Origin: CAYVFC01 sp964450715
GTDB lineage: Bacteria; Myxococcota_A; Polyangia; Polyangiales; JAFGIB01
Assembly: GCA_964450715.1 (NCBI GenBank)
Contig: CAYVFC010000019.1
Location: 17,255 to 81,254 of the forward strand
DNA length: 64,000 bases
Direction: 5' to 3'
This document shows positions 23,848-32,608 of this stretch, one piece after another (positions within the stretch are counted from its first letter, which is position 1; every line of letters begins with the position of its first letter). A model generated the notes under the pieces. It saw nothing but the letters and a program-made list of their open reading frames with translations. It searched no databases and was not told the DNA's origin. A program made the translations under genes and the position numbers.

Positions 23848-24768
23848 TCAGCCGGGGTCCAAGCCGTCAGCCGATCTGGGTATGCTCTGCTCGCAGGGAA
23901 CGCGCGTCTGGCAGAGGCCGCAGCCCAGGTAGTCGCCGATGTAACCCTGCTCCCTGCCCAGCTCGGCCAGCGCTGCACGCTGGCCGATAAAGAGATACTC
24001 GAGGCACTTCTTCTTGTCGTGTCCCTTCTCGCTGATGGCATCCGCCGGGCAGCGCTTTGCGCAGCGCATGCACGGCTTATCCCGGTAGTGCAGGCAGTTG
24101 GCGTGCGACCCCGGGGCTGTTCGCGGGCTGGGCCGGAGCGCGAGATCGGTGACCACGCTTCCGCAGCGAAGCGCGATGCCGCGCCGGGTGATGAAGCCGT
24201 CGCTCAGACTGAAGGTCCCCAGCCCGGCCGCGTAGGCCACGTGGCGCTGGGACCAGTTGGAGGCCAGGCCGTTCTCCAGGTCGATCATCTGGAACCACTC
24301 GGCTTTGTCGGGCGCCAGTGCCTGGTACCCGCGCTCCTCGAGCAGGGAGACGAGGTGCTGGGCCAGCTTGTCGATGAGCGCCTGCCCGTTCCAGCGCGTG
24401 TGGTTCCACTTGAGCGACGGTACGCGCGTCTCCCCGCGCATGCCGACGAGCGTCTGGTGATGGATGGGCATGACCCAGGAGATCACGCTTACCGGACCCG
24501 GGCCATTCGCCTCGCCCGCGCCACCCGTTTTCTTCTCCAGGTGTCGCTGGAGTGCTTCTCGCGGGGTCTGATGGAAGGGGCCGATGATCTTCTTGTACTC
24601 GTCGAAGATAGGGTCGCCTCCGTCGGCGAATCCGACCAGGGGCGGGTCGAAGATGGTCTGACCATCCAGCGCTTGCAGGCGGTTCTCCGGACTGGTGGCC
24701 ACGTAGCGCTCGATGGCCTGCTCGATAAAGCGCGAGGGTTTTGATTCGAAAAGCTCTGGTTCCGGCAT
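23848..24768 (-). CDS. Iron-sulfur protein related to epoxyqueuosine reductase
   Basis: The 306-residue cytoplasmic protein has an N-terminal part without motifs I recognise and a C-terminal ferredoxin-like portion. Cluster ligands are visible as CMRCAKRCP, with an additional upstream Cys (CLHYRDKP), KKKCLEY and a second group CGLCQTRVPCEQ, so two [4Fe-4S] clusters are likely. Layout and the RRGIALRCGSVVTD segment fit the QueG/reductive-dehalogenase-like family, but QueG itself is about 350-380 residues and the exact substrate is not clear. It is convergent with the repeat lipoprotein (16 bases between stops). Confidence 0.7.
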   Translation of the reverse strand: MPEPELFESKPSRFIEQAIERYVATSPENRLQALDGQTIFDPPLVGFADGGDPIFDEYKKIIGPFHQTPREALQRHLEKKTGGAGEANGPGPVSVISWVMPIHHQTLVGMRGETRVPSLKWNHTRWNGQALIDKLAQHLVSLLEERGYQALAPDKAEWFQMIDLENGLASNWSQRHVAYAAGLGTFSLSDGFITRRGIALRCGSVVTDLALRPSPRTAPGSHANCLHYRDKPCMRCAKRCPADAISEKGHDKKKCLEYLFIGQRAALAELGREQGYIGDYLGCGLCQTRVPCEQSIPRSADGLDPG

Positions 24769-24859
24769 GACCTCGAATGACTCCTTTTCGACGCCTGCAG
24801 ACTACTCGTCGATGCTTGTCGCGGCAACTTGCAGCGCGCATTCCTCGTCGTGACGGGCG

Positions 24860-25450
24860 CTATCGACGCCGGGGTTCGTTCAACTGGCGTTCGGCCGGCG
24901 GGCAGCGCGCGCCGCGGTCGAGCCCGTACGGAGAGGCCGGGTCCGCGTCTGGAAAGGGATGGACAAAGAGATCCGCGCACCGATACCTATCGTCGACCGG
25001 GTGTCGTTGTTGTCGAAGGTGTGCCCGCGAGAGCAGGGCCAGCTCTCCTTCCGGGAATACCGCCGGAATCCTCTGCGGCTGGTATTGCGGCTTCCCGCTT
25101 CCCTTTTTTCGCGGCGCACGGGATTTGCTTCGTCGGCCTTCGGAAGAGGCGGCAGCGACACCGACGCCCGCCATCGCGGCGGCGAGCCCGCCGCCGATCA
25201 TGGCCAGGCCCGCTTCGGGATCGGGTTCGTTTTCGTCGTATTCGGAGCACATCTGGTCATCTTCGTCGAGCGACACACAACCGCCCGAGGCGACCATGAC
25301 GCCGGTGAACGCGGTGATCCCGCCCGCCACTAGCAGGCCGGTTCCCGCGGTTTGCCCCATGTTATGTCCGCAACCCGACGTCGCCGTCGTCAAGGTCAGC
25401 CAGAGAACCGAGTGCCCGAGTAATCCGATTTTCTTCATCCCCTTCGACAT
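24860..25450 (-). CDS. Small lipoprotein with two glycine-rich hydrophobic stretches
   Basis: From ATG 25450 the product is 196 residues: MSKGMKKIGLLGHSVLWLTL and a lipobox TSGC (Cys about 27), then GTGLLVAGGITAFTGVMVAS and GLAMIGGGLAAAMAGVGVAA separated by an acidic loop with two Cys. The C-terminal 90 residues are Arg/Pro-rich and less protein-like; an overlapping frame there ends in a strand-like run, so the 3' part may be frame-shifted. No family is recognised. A second in-frame ATG is at 25438. Confidence 0.5.
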   Translation of the reverse strand: MSKGMKKIGLLGHSVLWLTLTTATSGCGHNMGQTAGTGLLVAGGITAFTGVMVASGGCVSLDEDDQMCSEYDENEPDPEAGLAMIGGGLAAAMAGVGVAAASSEGRRSKSRAPRKKGSGKPQYQPQRIPAVFPEGELALLSRAHLRQQRHPVDDRYRCADLFVHPFPDADPASPYGLDRGARCPPAERQLNEPRRR

Positions 25451-25632
25451 TAAGCAAGCGGTGTGCCCGTATGCGATTTCCGCAAATCGAGAGGGTATCG
25501 ACCGCGACCGGCGGTTCGGTGTGTCCCCCGAACCACATCCGTGTAGCATCTCGGGCACACTTCGTAACCGTTTCCAATGCATCCTTCAGCGGTGGTTAGC
25601 CCGATTCTTCTCGCGCTCGTATCGTAATAACC

Positions 25633-25848
25633 CGTGTTTCGGCCGGTGCGCGGCCAGGCCGGTAGGCGCCGATGGGGGCGTCCCGAGTGCCAACCGGCCC
25701 GCCAATCGATACCCCGGTTGGCGCGAGGGTCGAGCGCGGCTTGCGGCCGGCCTGCAATAGGGAACTGCGCTAGCAAGGGCCGGCCATCTGCAAGCCGCGC
25801 GTCCCCCATCGGCGCCTACCGGCCTGGCCGCGCACCGGCCGAAACACG
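25633..25848. repeat. Three-way-junction inverted-repeat element, copy 1 (repeat D)
   Basis: A 216-bp element whose outer 46 bases at each end (25633-25678 and 25803-25848) are perfect inverted repeats. Inside are two separate hairpins: 25689-25697 with 25714-25722 (GCCAACCGG/CCGGTTGGC) and 25735-25744 with 25790-25799 (CGCGGCTTGC/GCAAGCCGCG), giving a three-way junction. No gene is inside. A second copy, in opposite orientation, is at 62865-63057. Confidence 0.85.
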
Positions 25849-25969
25849 CAGCACGATTTAGCGGATCGGTGCACTAGCAGCCGGCTTGCTTGTTAGGGCC
25901 GGTCAGGCTACCGATTCAGCATGGAGATGAGAACCGGTGCGATCGCCCGGAGGGTGAGGTGAAAGGAAG

Positions 25970-26599
25970 ATGGGATCGGGACTGATAGAGTTATTGATGG
26001 AGGACCCGGTTACGTTCGTCCTGGTCGCGATACCTCTGCTGTTCTCCGTCATGCTTCACGAGTTGGCCCACGGCTGGGTGGCCTATCGTTACGGGGATCC
26101 GACGGCCAAGATGCTCGGCAGGTTGACCCTCAATCCGCTCAAGCACCTCGATCCCATCGGTACCATCATGCTGCTGCTGGTCGGGTTCGGCTGGGCCAAG
26201 CCCGTGCCGGTGGCCTTCAACCGGTTGCGCGACCGGAAGACCGGGATGATCCTGGTCTCGGCGGCCGGGATCATCGTCAATACGCTGCTGGCCTTCGCCG
26301 CGCTTCTGCTCTACCGCATCTTCTCGCCCTCGCAATCGAGCATGTTCGCGACGATCCTCGCCTTCGTGGCGCACATCAACATCATTCTGGCCTCCTTCAA
26401 CCTCATCCCCCTGCCGCCGCTCGATGGGTCGAAGATCCTGATGGGGTTCGCGCCCGCGAACGTCCAGCGGATGCTCCTGCGCATCGAGCCCTACGGCTTC
26501 TTCATCATCATAGGCCTGCTCTACTTCGGGTTCTTGACCCCGGTCATCAACCTCTTCCGCTGGATCATCTTGACCGTGATCCGGGTGCTGTTACCCTGA
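25970..26599 (+). CDS. Site-2-protease-type M50 metalloprotease, short form
   Basis: The 209-residue membrane protein has the zinc motif HELAH near residue 31 and the second motif NLIPLPPLDG near residue 147 (LDG type), with five or six membrane spans. It belongs to the compact M50B group that lacks PDZ or CBS domains and cleaves substrates within the membrane. Start at 25970 follows AAGGAAG. The TerB-like gene follows 56 bases later on the same strand. Substrate unknown; regulated proteolysis of an anti-sigma factor or a membrane remnant is a family-level guess. Confidence 0.88.
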   Translation: MGSGLIELLMEDPVTFVLVAIPLLFSVMLHELAHGWVAYRYGDPTAKMLGRLTLNPLKHLDPIGTIMLLLVGFGWAKPVPVAFNRLRDRKTGMILVSAAGIIVNTLLAFAALLLYRIFSPSQSSMFATILAFVAHINIILASFNLIPLPPLDGSKILMGFAPANVQRMLLRIEPYGFFIIIGLLYFGFLTPVINLFRWIILTVIRVLLP

Positions 26600-26655
26600 G
26601 ATCGCCGCCGCCGGAGAATCGGTGGCGCGTTCGGTGGAAGAAAAGGGGTCGAGCG

Positions 26656-27105
26656 ATGAGTGATCAGGTGCTTTCCAGCGAGGACAACGAGCTTCTGGTT
26701 CAGGCCATATTCGCGGTATTCCGCCTGGTCGCCGAGGCGGACGGGGACGTGGACCGCAAGGAGCTCAAGCAGCTGGAACAGATGCTGCAGACCGGCGCGG
26801 AGGAGGGAAATCCCCGGTTTCGCCAGGCCCTTCGCCAGTCGGTCGCCGAGCGGGAGTCCCGTGTCTCCGAGCCGGATAGCGCCGACACCGATCCGCTGGC
26901 CACCCTGAAGAGAGCCGCCGAGCTGCTCGACGCCCGGCTGCCGGAAGAGGAGGCGAAGGGCTTCAAGGTGGCGCTCATCATGTTCGGAAGGCGCATCTCG
27001 GACGCTTCCCGCGGAGGCATTTTGGGGATAGGGGACAAGGGGGCCGCCGAGGAGAATCGGGCTCTTTCCGCCATCCAGTCCGCTCTCGGGCTCAACTTCC
27101 TGTGA
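26656..27105 (+). CDS. TerB-like helical protein
   Basis: The 149-residue protein is helical and acidic. Its opening, ELLVQAIFAVFRLVAEADGD then VDRKELKQLEQML, matches the TerB/DjlA-type domain, which binds metals through acidic residues (ADGDVDRKE). A second helical half (AAELLDARLPEEEAKGFKVAL) ends with a Gly-rich loop GGILGIGDKG. No signal peptide, so cytoplasmic. It follows the M50 protease and is probably cotranscribed. The call is by motif only. Confidence 0.65.
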   Translation: MSDQVLSSEDNELLVQAIFAVFRLVAEADGDVDRKELKQLEQMLQTGAEEGNPRFRQALRQSVAERESRVSEPDSADTDPLATLKRAAELLDARLPEEEAKGFKVALIMFGRRISDASRGGILGIGDKGAAEENRALSAIQSALGLNFL

Positions 27106-27275
27106 CTTCGCCCGGCCGGGGCGATCCGATATACCTCCTCTATTCTCGCGACGCGTCCCTGTGTCGGTAGTGCGACAGGTGCGCTTGCCGCGCACAGTGT
27201 AGTCGAAGGGACCACGTATGGAAAAAGGGCCGCGGACGCGGTACTTAATGGATAGCTTGGCAGAGGGGAGTGGAG

Positions 27276-28115
27276 ATGCGCGGGCTTCTACTTTCGATCC
27301 TGGTACTGGTTGCTCTTACCGTCTCTAGTTGCACGGGGAAAGGGACGGGACAGGCACTGGGCGCGGGCTGCGTTGCGGACGGCGACTGCGGAAGCGACTA
27401 CGTGTGTATCGCCGGCAAGTGCGTCGAATCGATCGCCGGCCAGATCGGCGAAGCGGGCGGGGCATTTTGCGGCTCGGACGTCGATTGCGCGGACGATCAG
27501 ATCTGCGTGGGGGGTGTCTGCGTTCCCCCGGAGCAGGTGACCGGCGCGGGCGGAGCCTGCCAGATGGATAGCGATTGCAAGGGCGATCGCATCTGCATCG
27601 ACGGTCAGTGCGAGTACCCCCTTGCCCCGGACAACCCGAGCAGCGGTTGCACGATGGACAACGAGTGCAAGGACGAGCGCGTGTGCATCGAGGGGCAGTG
27701 CGTCTATCCTCCCGCTACCCCCGCCGCTCCTTCCTCGGGATGCACCTCGGATAGTGAATGTAAGGATGACCGCATCTGCATCGAAGGGGACTGCGTCTAC
27801 CCGTCTTCCGGCGGTTCGGGAGGCGCGGGAGCGGGCGGCACCGGCGGCTCGGCGGGCGCCGGCACCGGCGGCGGCGCTGGCGGCGGAACGGCCGGCGTAG
27901 GCGGGACGGCCGGTAACGGCTCGACCTGTGGAAACCGAGCGCTCGACCAGGGGGAGTACTGCGACGGCGCAAACCTGAACGGGCAGAGCTGCGAGAGCCT
28001 GGGCCAGGGGCCGGGCACGCTGCGCTGCACGAACGACTGCACCTTCGATATCAGCCTCTGCGAGTCGCCGGAGGGCGGTATCAACGACGGCGGCGGAATT
28101 TCCGACGGGGGATAG
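27276..28115 (+). CDS. Lipoprotein with five short Cys-rich repeats
   Basis: The 279-residue product has lipobox VSSC (Cys about 19), then five repeats of about 26 residues with the pattern C-x(4-6)-C-x(4)-C-x(4)-C (for example GCTMDNECKDERVCIEGQCV and GCTSDSECKDDRICIEGDCV), then a Gly-rich segment and a last Cys-rich piece starting CGNRALDQGEYCDG, as in DUF4215-like domains. The repeats resemble small disulfide knots seen in many myxobacterial surface proteins. I prefer ATG 27276, which has AGGGGAG at about 8 bases, over GTG 27270. The gene is convergent with the SDR at 28123. Confidence 0.78.
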   Translation: MRGLLLSILVLVALTVSSCTGKGTGQALGAGCVADGDCGSDYVCIAGKCVESIAGQIGEAGGAFCGSDVDCADDQICVGGVCVPPEQVTGAGGACQMDSDCKGDRICIDGQCEYPLAPDNPSSGCTMDNECKDERVCIEGQCVYPPATPAAPSSGCTSDSECKDDRICIEGDCVYPSSGGSGGAGAGGTGGSAGAGTGGGAGGGTAGVGGTAGNGSTCGNRALDQGEYCDGANLNGQSCESLGQGPGTLRCTNDCTFDISLCESPEGGINDGGGISDGG

Positions 28116-28122
28116 AAAACCG

Positions 28123-28890
28123 CTACCAGCCGATGAGCAACCCGCCCTCCACCGGCAGCACGCGTCCGGTGACCAGGTCGGAGCCGGTGACGATGCTGAC
28201 GATGGCCCGGGACACCTCTTCCGCGTCGCAGACGCGGCCGAGCGGCGCCTTGCGTTCGTTTGCCTGCTTGACCAGGTCGTAGACCTCGCCCAGGCCCTGC
28301 TTCAGCCAGTCGCCGGCGATGAAGCCGGGAGCCACCGCGTTGACCCGGATGTTCTTCGGGCCCAGCGCCCGCGCCAGGGTAACGGTCAGGTTGTTGAGCG
28401 CCGCCTTGGAGGCGCAGTAGGGAATGCTGCTGCCGATGCCGGCCAGGCCGGCCACGCTGGAGGTCATCACCATCTCGCCGCCGCCCGCGGCGGCGATGAG
28501 CGGAGCGGCCGCGCGCGCGCAGTAAAAGGGGCCCTTGAGGTTGACGGATATAATGGTGTCCCAGTCCGCCTCGGAGACCGCCTCCAGGTTGGCATGGTCG
28601 ATGAAGGTGGTGGTGCCGGCGTTATTGATCAGGATATCCAGTCGCCCGAAGGCCTTTTCCGCCTCGCTGACCATGGCGCGGCAGGCCGAGTCGTCCGCGA
28701 CGTCGGCGCGGAAGGCCACCGCCCGGACGCCCTTTTCCCGCACCTCGGCCGCGGTCGTCTCCGCGGCTTCTCTCGACCGGCTGTAGTTGACCAGCACCGA
28801 GCAACCAAGCCCGGCCAGGCGCAGCGCGGTGGCCCGACCCACGCCCGTACCCGCTCCGGTGATGATCGCCGCCTTGCCCTCGATATCCAT
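28123..28890 (-). CDS. Short-chain dehydrogenase/reductase
   Basis: The 255-residue protein has TGAGTGVG for NAD(P) binding, NNAG, TSSVAG for the catalytic Ser and YCASK for Tyr-Lys, ending with the common SDR tail TGRVLPVEGG. The sequence around the start (MDIEGKAAIITG) looks like FabG-type reductases, but no fatty-acid genes are nearby. ATG 28890 has AAGGAG at 9 bases; a longer frame to 28953 is not needed. Cytoplasmic oxidoreductase, substrate unknown. Confidence 0.88.
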   Translation of the reverse strand: MDIEGKAAIITGAGTGVGRATALRLAGLGCSVLVNYSRSREAAETTAAEVREKGVRAVAFRADVADDSACRAMVSEAEKAFGRLDILINNAGTTTFIDHANLEAVSEADWDTIISVNLKGPFYCARAAAPLIAAAGGGEMVMTSSVAGLAGIGSSIPYCASKAALNNLTVTLARALGPKNIRVNAVAPGFIAGDWLKQGLGEVYDLVKQANERKAPLGRVCDAEEVSRAIVSIVTGSDLVTGRVLPVEGGLLIGW

Positions 28891-29007
28891 CTCGCTCTCC
28901 TTCTGCGCGGACCATGGATCTCCGCGCTTCCGCCTACCGGGCGACCCTTTCACGCAGGGCGCTTTTCGGCAAGGCCCGGCGAAGACTCGCCGCCGGTCGC
29001 GTTCGCA

Positions 29008-29730
29008 CTACGCAGAGGCCAGGTCGGCCATCAGAGGGAGGTGGTCGGACAGCTCGGACCAGGGCTCGCCGTTCAGCCGCTCGACCTTCTTCACGTCGAG
29101 GTTCCTGACGTAGATCCGGTCGAGCCCGAACATCGGCCTGCGCGCGTGCCAGGTGCGCGTTTCCCTCTCCTGCAGGTCGGCAAAGGCGTTGCGGAAACCG
29201 AGCCGCTCCACCACCGTGCGGTCGAGCTTCCGGTTCCAGTCGTTGAAATCGCCTGCCAGTACGACAGGTTCGTTCCTTCCGCACCGCTCCGGCACCATGC
29301 GTTCGATCTGGGCGAGCTGTTGCAGCCGCTGTATCTTGTTGAGCCCCAGGTGCACGTTGAAGACGTGCAGGCAGCTGCCGTTGAACTTGAGTCGTACGTA
29401 GAGCGCCCCGCGCTTCTCCAGGCGGTTGGTCGAGATGTCGTGGTTCTCGAAGCGTTCTACTTTCAGCCGGGTCAAGGTGGTGTTTCCGTGGTGACCCACC
29501 TGCCGGAATTTGTTCGCTCCGTAATAGCAGTTCATCTTCAGACGCCGGGCCAGGTGCTCGCTCTGGCTGACGCCCTCTCTCTCGCCGTGGAAGACTTCCT
29601 GGCAGAGCAGAAGATCGACGTTCAGCCCTTTCAGGGCCTCGCCCATCTTCGGCATCGAATTCCTCGCACGTCCGTTCGCCCCCTTTCCCTTACGGATGTT
29701 GTATGTCATGAGGCGAATCTCGTGCAGCAT
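29008..29730 (-). CDS. Endonuclease/exonuclease/phosphatase family protein
   Basis: The 240-residue protein has all core motifs of the EEP fold: MTYNIRKG at the N-terminus, CQEV with the metal-binding Glu, VFNVHLG, AGDFNDW with the catalytic Asp-Asn pair, LDRIY and SDHLPL with the catalytic His. It should hydrolyse phosphodiester bonds in DNA, RNA or phospholipid with Mg2+. It has no signal peptide and is shorter than most DNases of the family. It is divergent from hisS (141 bases between starts). Confidence 0.88.
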   Translation of the reverse strand: MLHEIRLMTYNIRKGKGANGRARNSMPKMGEALKGLNVDLLLCQEVFHGEREGVSQSEHLARRLKMNCYYGANKFRQVGHHGNTTLTRLKVERFENHDISTNRLEKRGALYVRLKFNGSCLHVFNVHLGLNKIQRLQQLAQIERMVPERCGRNEPVVLAGDFNDWNRKLDRTVVERLGFRNAFADLQERETRTWHARRPMFGLDRIYVRNLDVKKVERLNGEPWSELSDHLPLMADLASA

Positions 29731-29871
29731 CGAACCTCCGGTTCCGGTGTTGAAGGGATATCAGGGCGACAGCGATTCGATCGGAAATAATATAGATCGG
29801 ATTACGCGAGGTGTCACGGATTCGTACAGGTCGTTGACGCGATCATCACCCACAGAATAGAAGAAATTAGC

Positions 29872-31272
29872 ATGGCCAGAGCAGATGCAAAGGCGGCAAA
29901 GGGCACTCGGGACTTTTTACCTCTCGATATGAAGCGACGGGAGCATGTCGCGGGAATCATCCGCGATACCTACGAGAGCTACGGGTTCGCCTCGCTGCAG
30001 ACTCCCGCACTCGAGCGGCTCGACACGCTTCTAGGAAAGTACGGGGAAGAGGGCGATCAACTGCTCTTCAAGATCCTGTTCCGCGGGCAGCCGCTGGTGG
30101 ATGGTGTCCGACGAGCGGCCGAGCACCTGTCGCAACCAGGGGCGATCGTCCGTGGCCGCAGCGGCGAGACGATTCCCGGAGCAGAGACCATACTCTCGGA
30201 TCTCGGCCTCCGTTACGATCTAACAGTACCGCTGGCCCGGGTCTTTGCCGCGCACCAGAGCGAGCTCCCGCCGGTCTTCAAGTGCTACCAGATCCAGCCC
30301 GTGTGGCGGGCCGATACACCGGGGCGCGGGCGCTTCCGCGAGTTCTACCAGTGCGACGCGGATATCGTGGGCTCGACCTCGCTGCTATCTGAGGCCGAGG
30401 TGCTCTCGGCCGGCTGCGCCTGCATGGACCGGCTCGGTTTCGATCGCTTCGCGATCAGGCTCAACCACCGCGGGCTTCTGCGCGCCGTGATCGAAAAAGC
30501 GGGCGTTACCTCTGACAAGGAGCTCGACGCGGTCGTGGCCCTGGACAAGCTCGGCAAAATCGGCGCCTGCGGTGTGCGCCAAGAGCTCGAGCAGCGAGGG
30601 ATCGGCCCGGGGTGGCAGGATCGGCTGCTCGAGCTGCTCTCGCCCGAGGTCGGGCTGGAGGCGCTCGAGCGTCAGGTCGCCGATAGCGAACAGGGGAGCG
30701 CCGCGTTGCAGGCGATACGGGAGGTGCTGGCTCTTTGCGAGGTGACCCCGGCCGCGGGGCGACTACGGTTCAGCCCCACCCTGGCTCGCGGGATGAGCTA
30801 CTACACGGGCTGCATCTTCGAGCTGGAGGAGCAGGGGCTGGAGAGCTCGCTGGGAGGCGGCGGCCGCTACGACGATCTAATCGGCATGTTCATGGGCAAG
30901 CGCGTCCCGGCCTGCGGCTTCTCGCTGGGACTGGAGCGGATACTGACCGTGATGTCCGAGCGGGAGATGTTCCCCTCGTCTTTACAGCGTATAGATGCGG
31001 TGGTGGCCGCGGTAAAGCAGAGCGAGGGTCGCTCGGCCCTGCAGCTCTGCCACCTGCTGCGCTCGGCAGGCCTGAGGGTCGAGCTGGTGCCCGGCGCGTT
31101 CAAGCCGGGCAAGCTGCGCAAGAGCGCGGACGAGCGACAGATACCCGCCGCCGTCTGGCTGGAGCCGGGCGCGGGAAGCACGGCGAGTCTCTGGTTGCGG
31201 GAGGACGGCTCCCTGCAACCCGCGCTCGACTTCGAGCGCATCGTCGAGATCCTGCGCGGCTTGCCGCAATGA
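29872..31272 (+). CDS. hisS: Histidine-tRNA ligase
   Basis: The 466-residue protein is a class II synthetase: GTRDFLPLD at the N-terminus, YGFASLQTPALE (motif 1), the Bacteroidetes/eukaryote-type insertion KYGEEGDQLLFKIL, LRYDLTVPLARV, motif 2 FREFYQCDADIVG, the HisRS-specific ARGMSYYTG and motif 3 GFSLGLERI, then an anticodon-binding domain. It charges tRNA-His in the cytoplasm. The long form with YDLTVPLARV differs from the typical short bacterial HisRS. tyrS follows 40 bases later on the same strand. Start ATG 29872 is preceded by AGAAGAAA. Confidence 0.95.
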   Translation: MARADAKAAKGTRDFLPLDMKRREHVAGIIRDTYESYGFASLQTPALERLDTLLGKYGEEGDQLLFKILFRGQPLVDGVRRAAEHLSQPGAIVRGRSGETIPGAETILSDLGLRYDLTVPLARVFAAHQSELPPVFKCYQIQPVWRADTPGRGRFREFYQCDADIVGSTSLLSEAEVLSAGCACMDRLGFDRFAIRLNHRGLLRAVIEKAGVTSDKELDAVVALDKLGKIGACGVRQELEQRGIGPGWQDRLLELLSPEVGLEALERQVADSEQGSAALQAIREVLALCEVTPAAGRLRFSPTLARGMSYYTGCIFELEEQGLESSLGGGGRYDDLIGMFMGKRVPACGFSLGLERILTVMSEREMFPSSLQRIDAVVAAVKQSEGRSALQLCHLLRSAGLRVELVPGAFKPGKLRKSADERQIPAAVWLEPGAGSTASLWLREDGSLQPALDFERIVEILRGLPQ

Positions 31273-31312
31273 CGATGACATCACCCGTGACCAAAACGGA
31301 GCGATAAACGCC

Positions 31313-32608
31313 ATGTCATTTCTGAAAGAGCTCGAATGGCGAGGACTGCTGCACCAGACCACAGCCGCAGAACAGCTGGAGCGCCACCTGAGCGAGCCGG
31401 GCCGGATCGGCTACTGCGGCTTCGACCCCACGGCTGACAGCCTGACCATCGCCAACTTCATTCCCATCAAGCTGCTCATGCACTGGCAACGGGCCGGGCA
31501 CAGGCCGCTGGTGATCATGGGCGGGGGCACCGGGCTGATCGGGGACCCCTCGGGCAAGGACGCCGAGCGGCAGCTGCAGACGCTGGAGCAGGTAGAGGCC
31601 AATATAGCCGGCCAGCGCCCCATCTTCGAGCGGCTGCTCGACTTCGATGCGAACAACCCGCGGGCGGCGGTCATCCTCAACAACGCCGAGTGGCTGGGCA
31701 AGCTCGGTTTCCTGGAGGTGCTGCGGGACATCGGCAAGCACTTCTCCGTCAATGCCATGATCCAGAAGGACTCCGTGCGCGAACGGTTGAACAATCGCGA
31801 GCAGGGGATCAGCTACACCGAGTTCAGCTACATGCTGCTGCAGGCCTACGATTTCCTCCATCTATACCGTACCCGGGGCTGCACGGTTCAGCTGGCCGGC
31901 TCGGACCAATACGGCAACATCGTCTCCGGGATCGATCTGATCCGGCGCTTCGATGGCGGGGGTTCGACCGAGCCGCGCGCCTTCGGCATCACCAACCCGT
32001 TGGTCACCCGCGCCGACGGTAAAAAGATCGGCAAGTCGGAGAAGGGCGCGGTCTGGTTGACCGCGGACCGCACCAGCGCCTACGCCTTCTACCAGTACTG
32101 GATCAACGTCGACGACGCGGACGTGGGCTCCTTCCTCCGCTGGTTCACCTTTCTCGAGCGGGAGGAGATCGAGCAGATCGAGCGCGACCACGCCGGGTCT
32201 CCGGAGGAGCGCCAGGCCCAGCAGGAGCTGGCCCGGCAGATGACCCGGCTCATCCACGGCCAGGAGCAGCTCGACCGGGCGGAAGCGGCCAGCCGCGCGC
32301 TGTTCACGGGCGAGGTACGAGCGCTCGGCGAGCAGATGCTGGCCGAGGTATTCGCGGACGTACCGCACTCCGGGCACGACCGCTCATTGCTCGGAGGCGA
32401 CGGGCTGTCGCTGGTCGAGCTGCTGCCCCGCATCGGTCTGGCCAAGAGCAAGAGCGAGGCCCGGCACTTCCTGGGCACGGGAGCGGTGGCGGTCAACGGC
32501 GAGAAGGCGGGCGCCGATCGCAGGATCACTTCGGCGGACCTGCTGCACGACCGCACTATATTGATCAAGCGCGGGCGCAAGAGCTGGCACGCCACCGAGT
32601 GGGAGTGA
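31313..32608 (+). CDS. tyrS: Tyrosine-tRNA ligase
   Basis: The 431-residue protein follows the bacterial TyrRS plan: GFDPTADSL, GGGTGLIGDPSGK, SYTEFSYMLLQAYDF, AGSDQYGNI, the KMSKS-equivalent KIGKS at residues 238-242 and a C-terminal S4 RNA-binding domain (about 365-425). It should attach tyrosine to tRNA-Tyr. The class I signature normally HIGH at 45-48 reads TIAN here (ADSLTIANFIP). All other motifs are intact, so I expect a working enzyme. It probably shares a transcript with hisS and its stop abuts the convergent gene at 32609 with no gap. Confidence 0.95.
   Translation: MSFLKELEWRGLLHQTTAAEQLERHLSEPGRIGYCGFDPTADSLTIANFIPIKLLMHWQRAGHRPLVIMGGGTGLIGDPSGKDAERQLQTLEQVEANIAGQRPIFERLLDFDANNPRAAVILNNAEWLGKLGFLEVLRDIGKHFSVNAMIQKDSVRERLNNREQGISYTEFSYMLLQAYDFLHLYRTRGCTVQLAGSDQYGNIVSGIDLIRRFDGGGSTEPRAFGITNPLVTRADGKKIGKSEKGAVWLTADRTSAYAFYQYWINVDDADVGSFLRWFTFLEREEIEQIERDHAGSPEERQAQQELARQMTRLIHGQEQLDRAEAASRALFTGEVRALGEQMLAEVFADVPHSGHDRSLLGGDGLSLVELLPRIGLAKSKSEARHFLGTGAVAVNGEKAGADRRITSADLLHDRTILIKRGRKSWHATEWE

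Noticed and set aside
22122..24041. 639-residue minus-strand frame
   Set aside because: Antisense to the Cys-rich DUF4215-like lipoprotein, whose repeats are unmistakable.
27106..27126. Hairpin TCGCCC/GGGCGA as a terminator after the TerB-like gene
   Set aside because: Stem of only six pairs and no T-tract, so not supported as a terminator.
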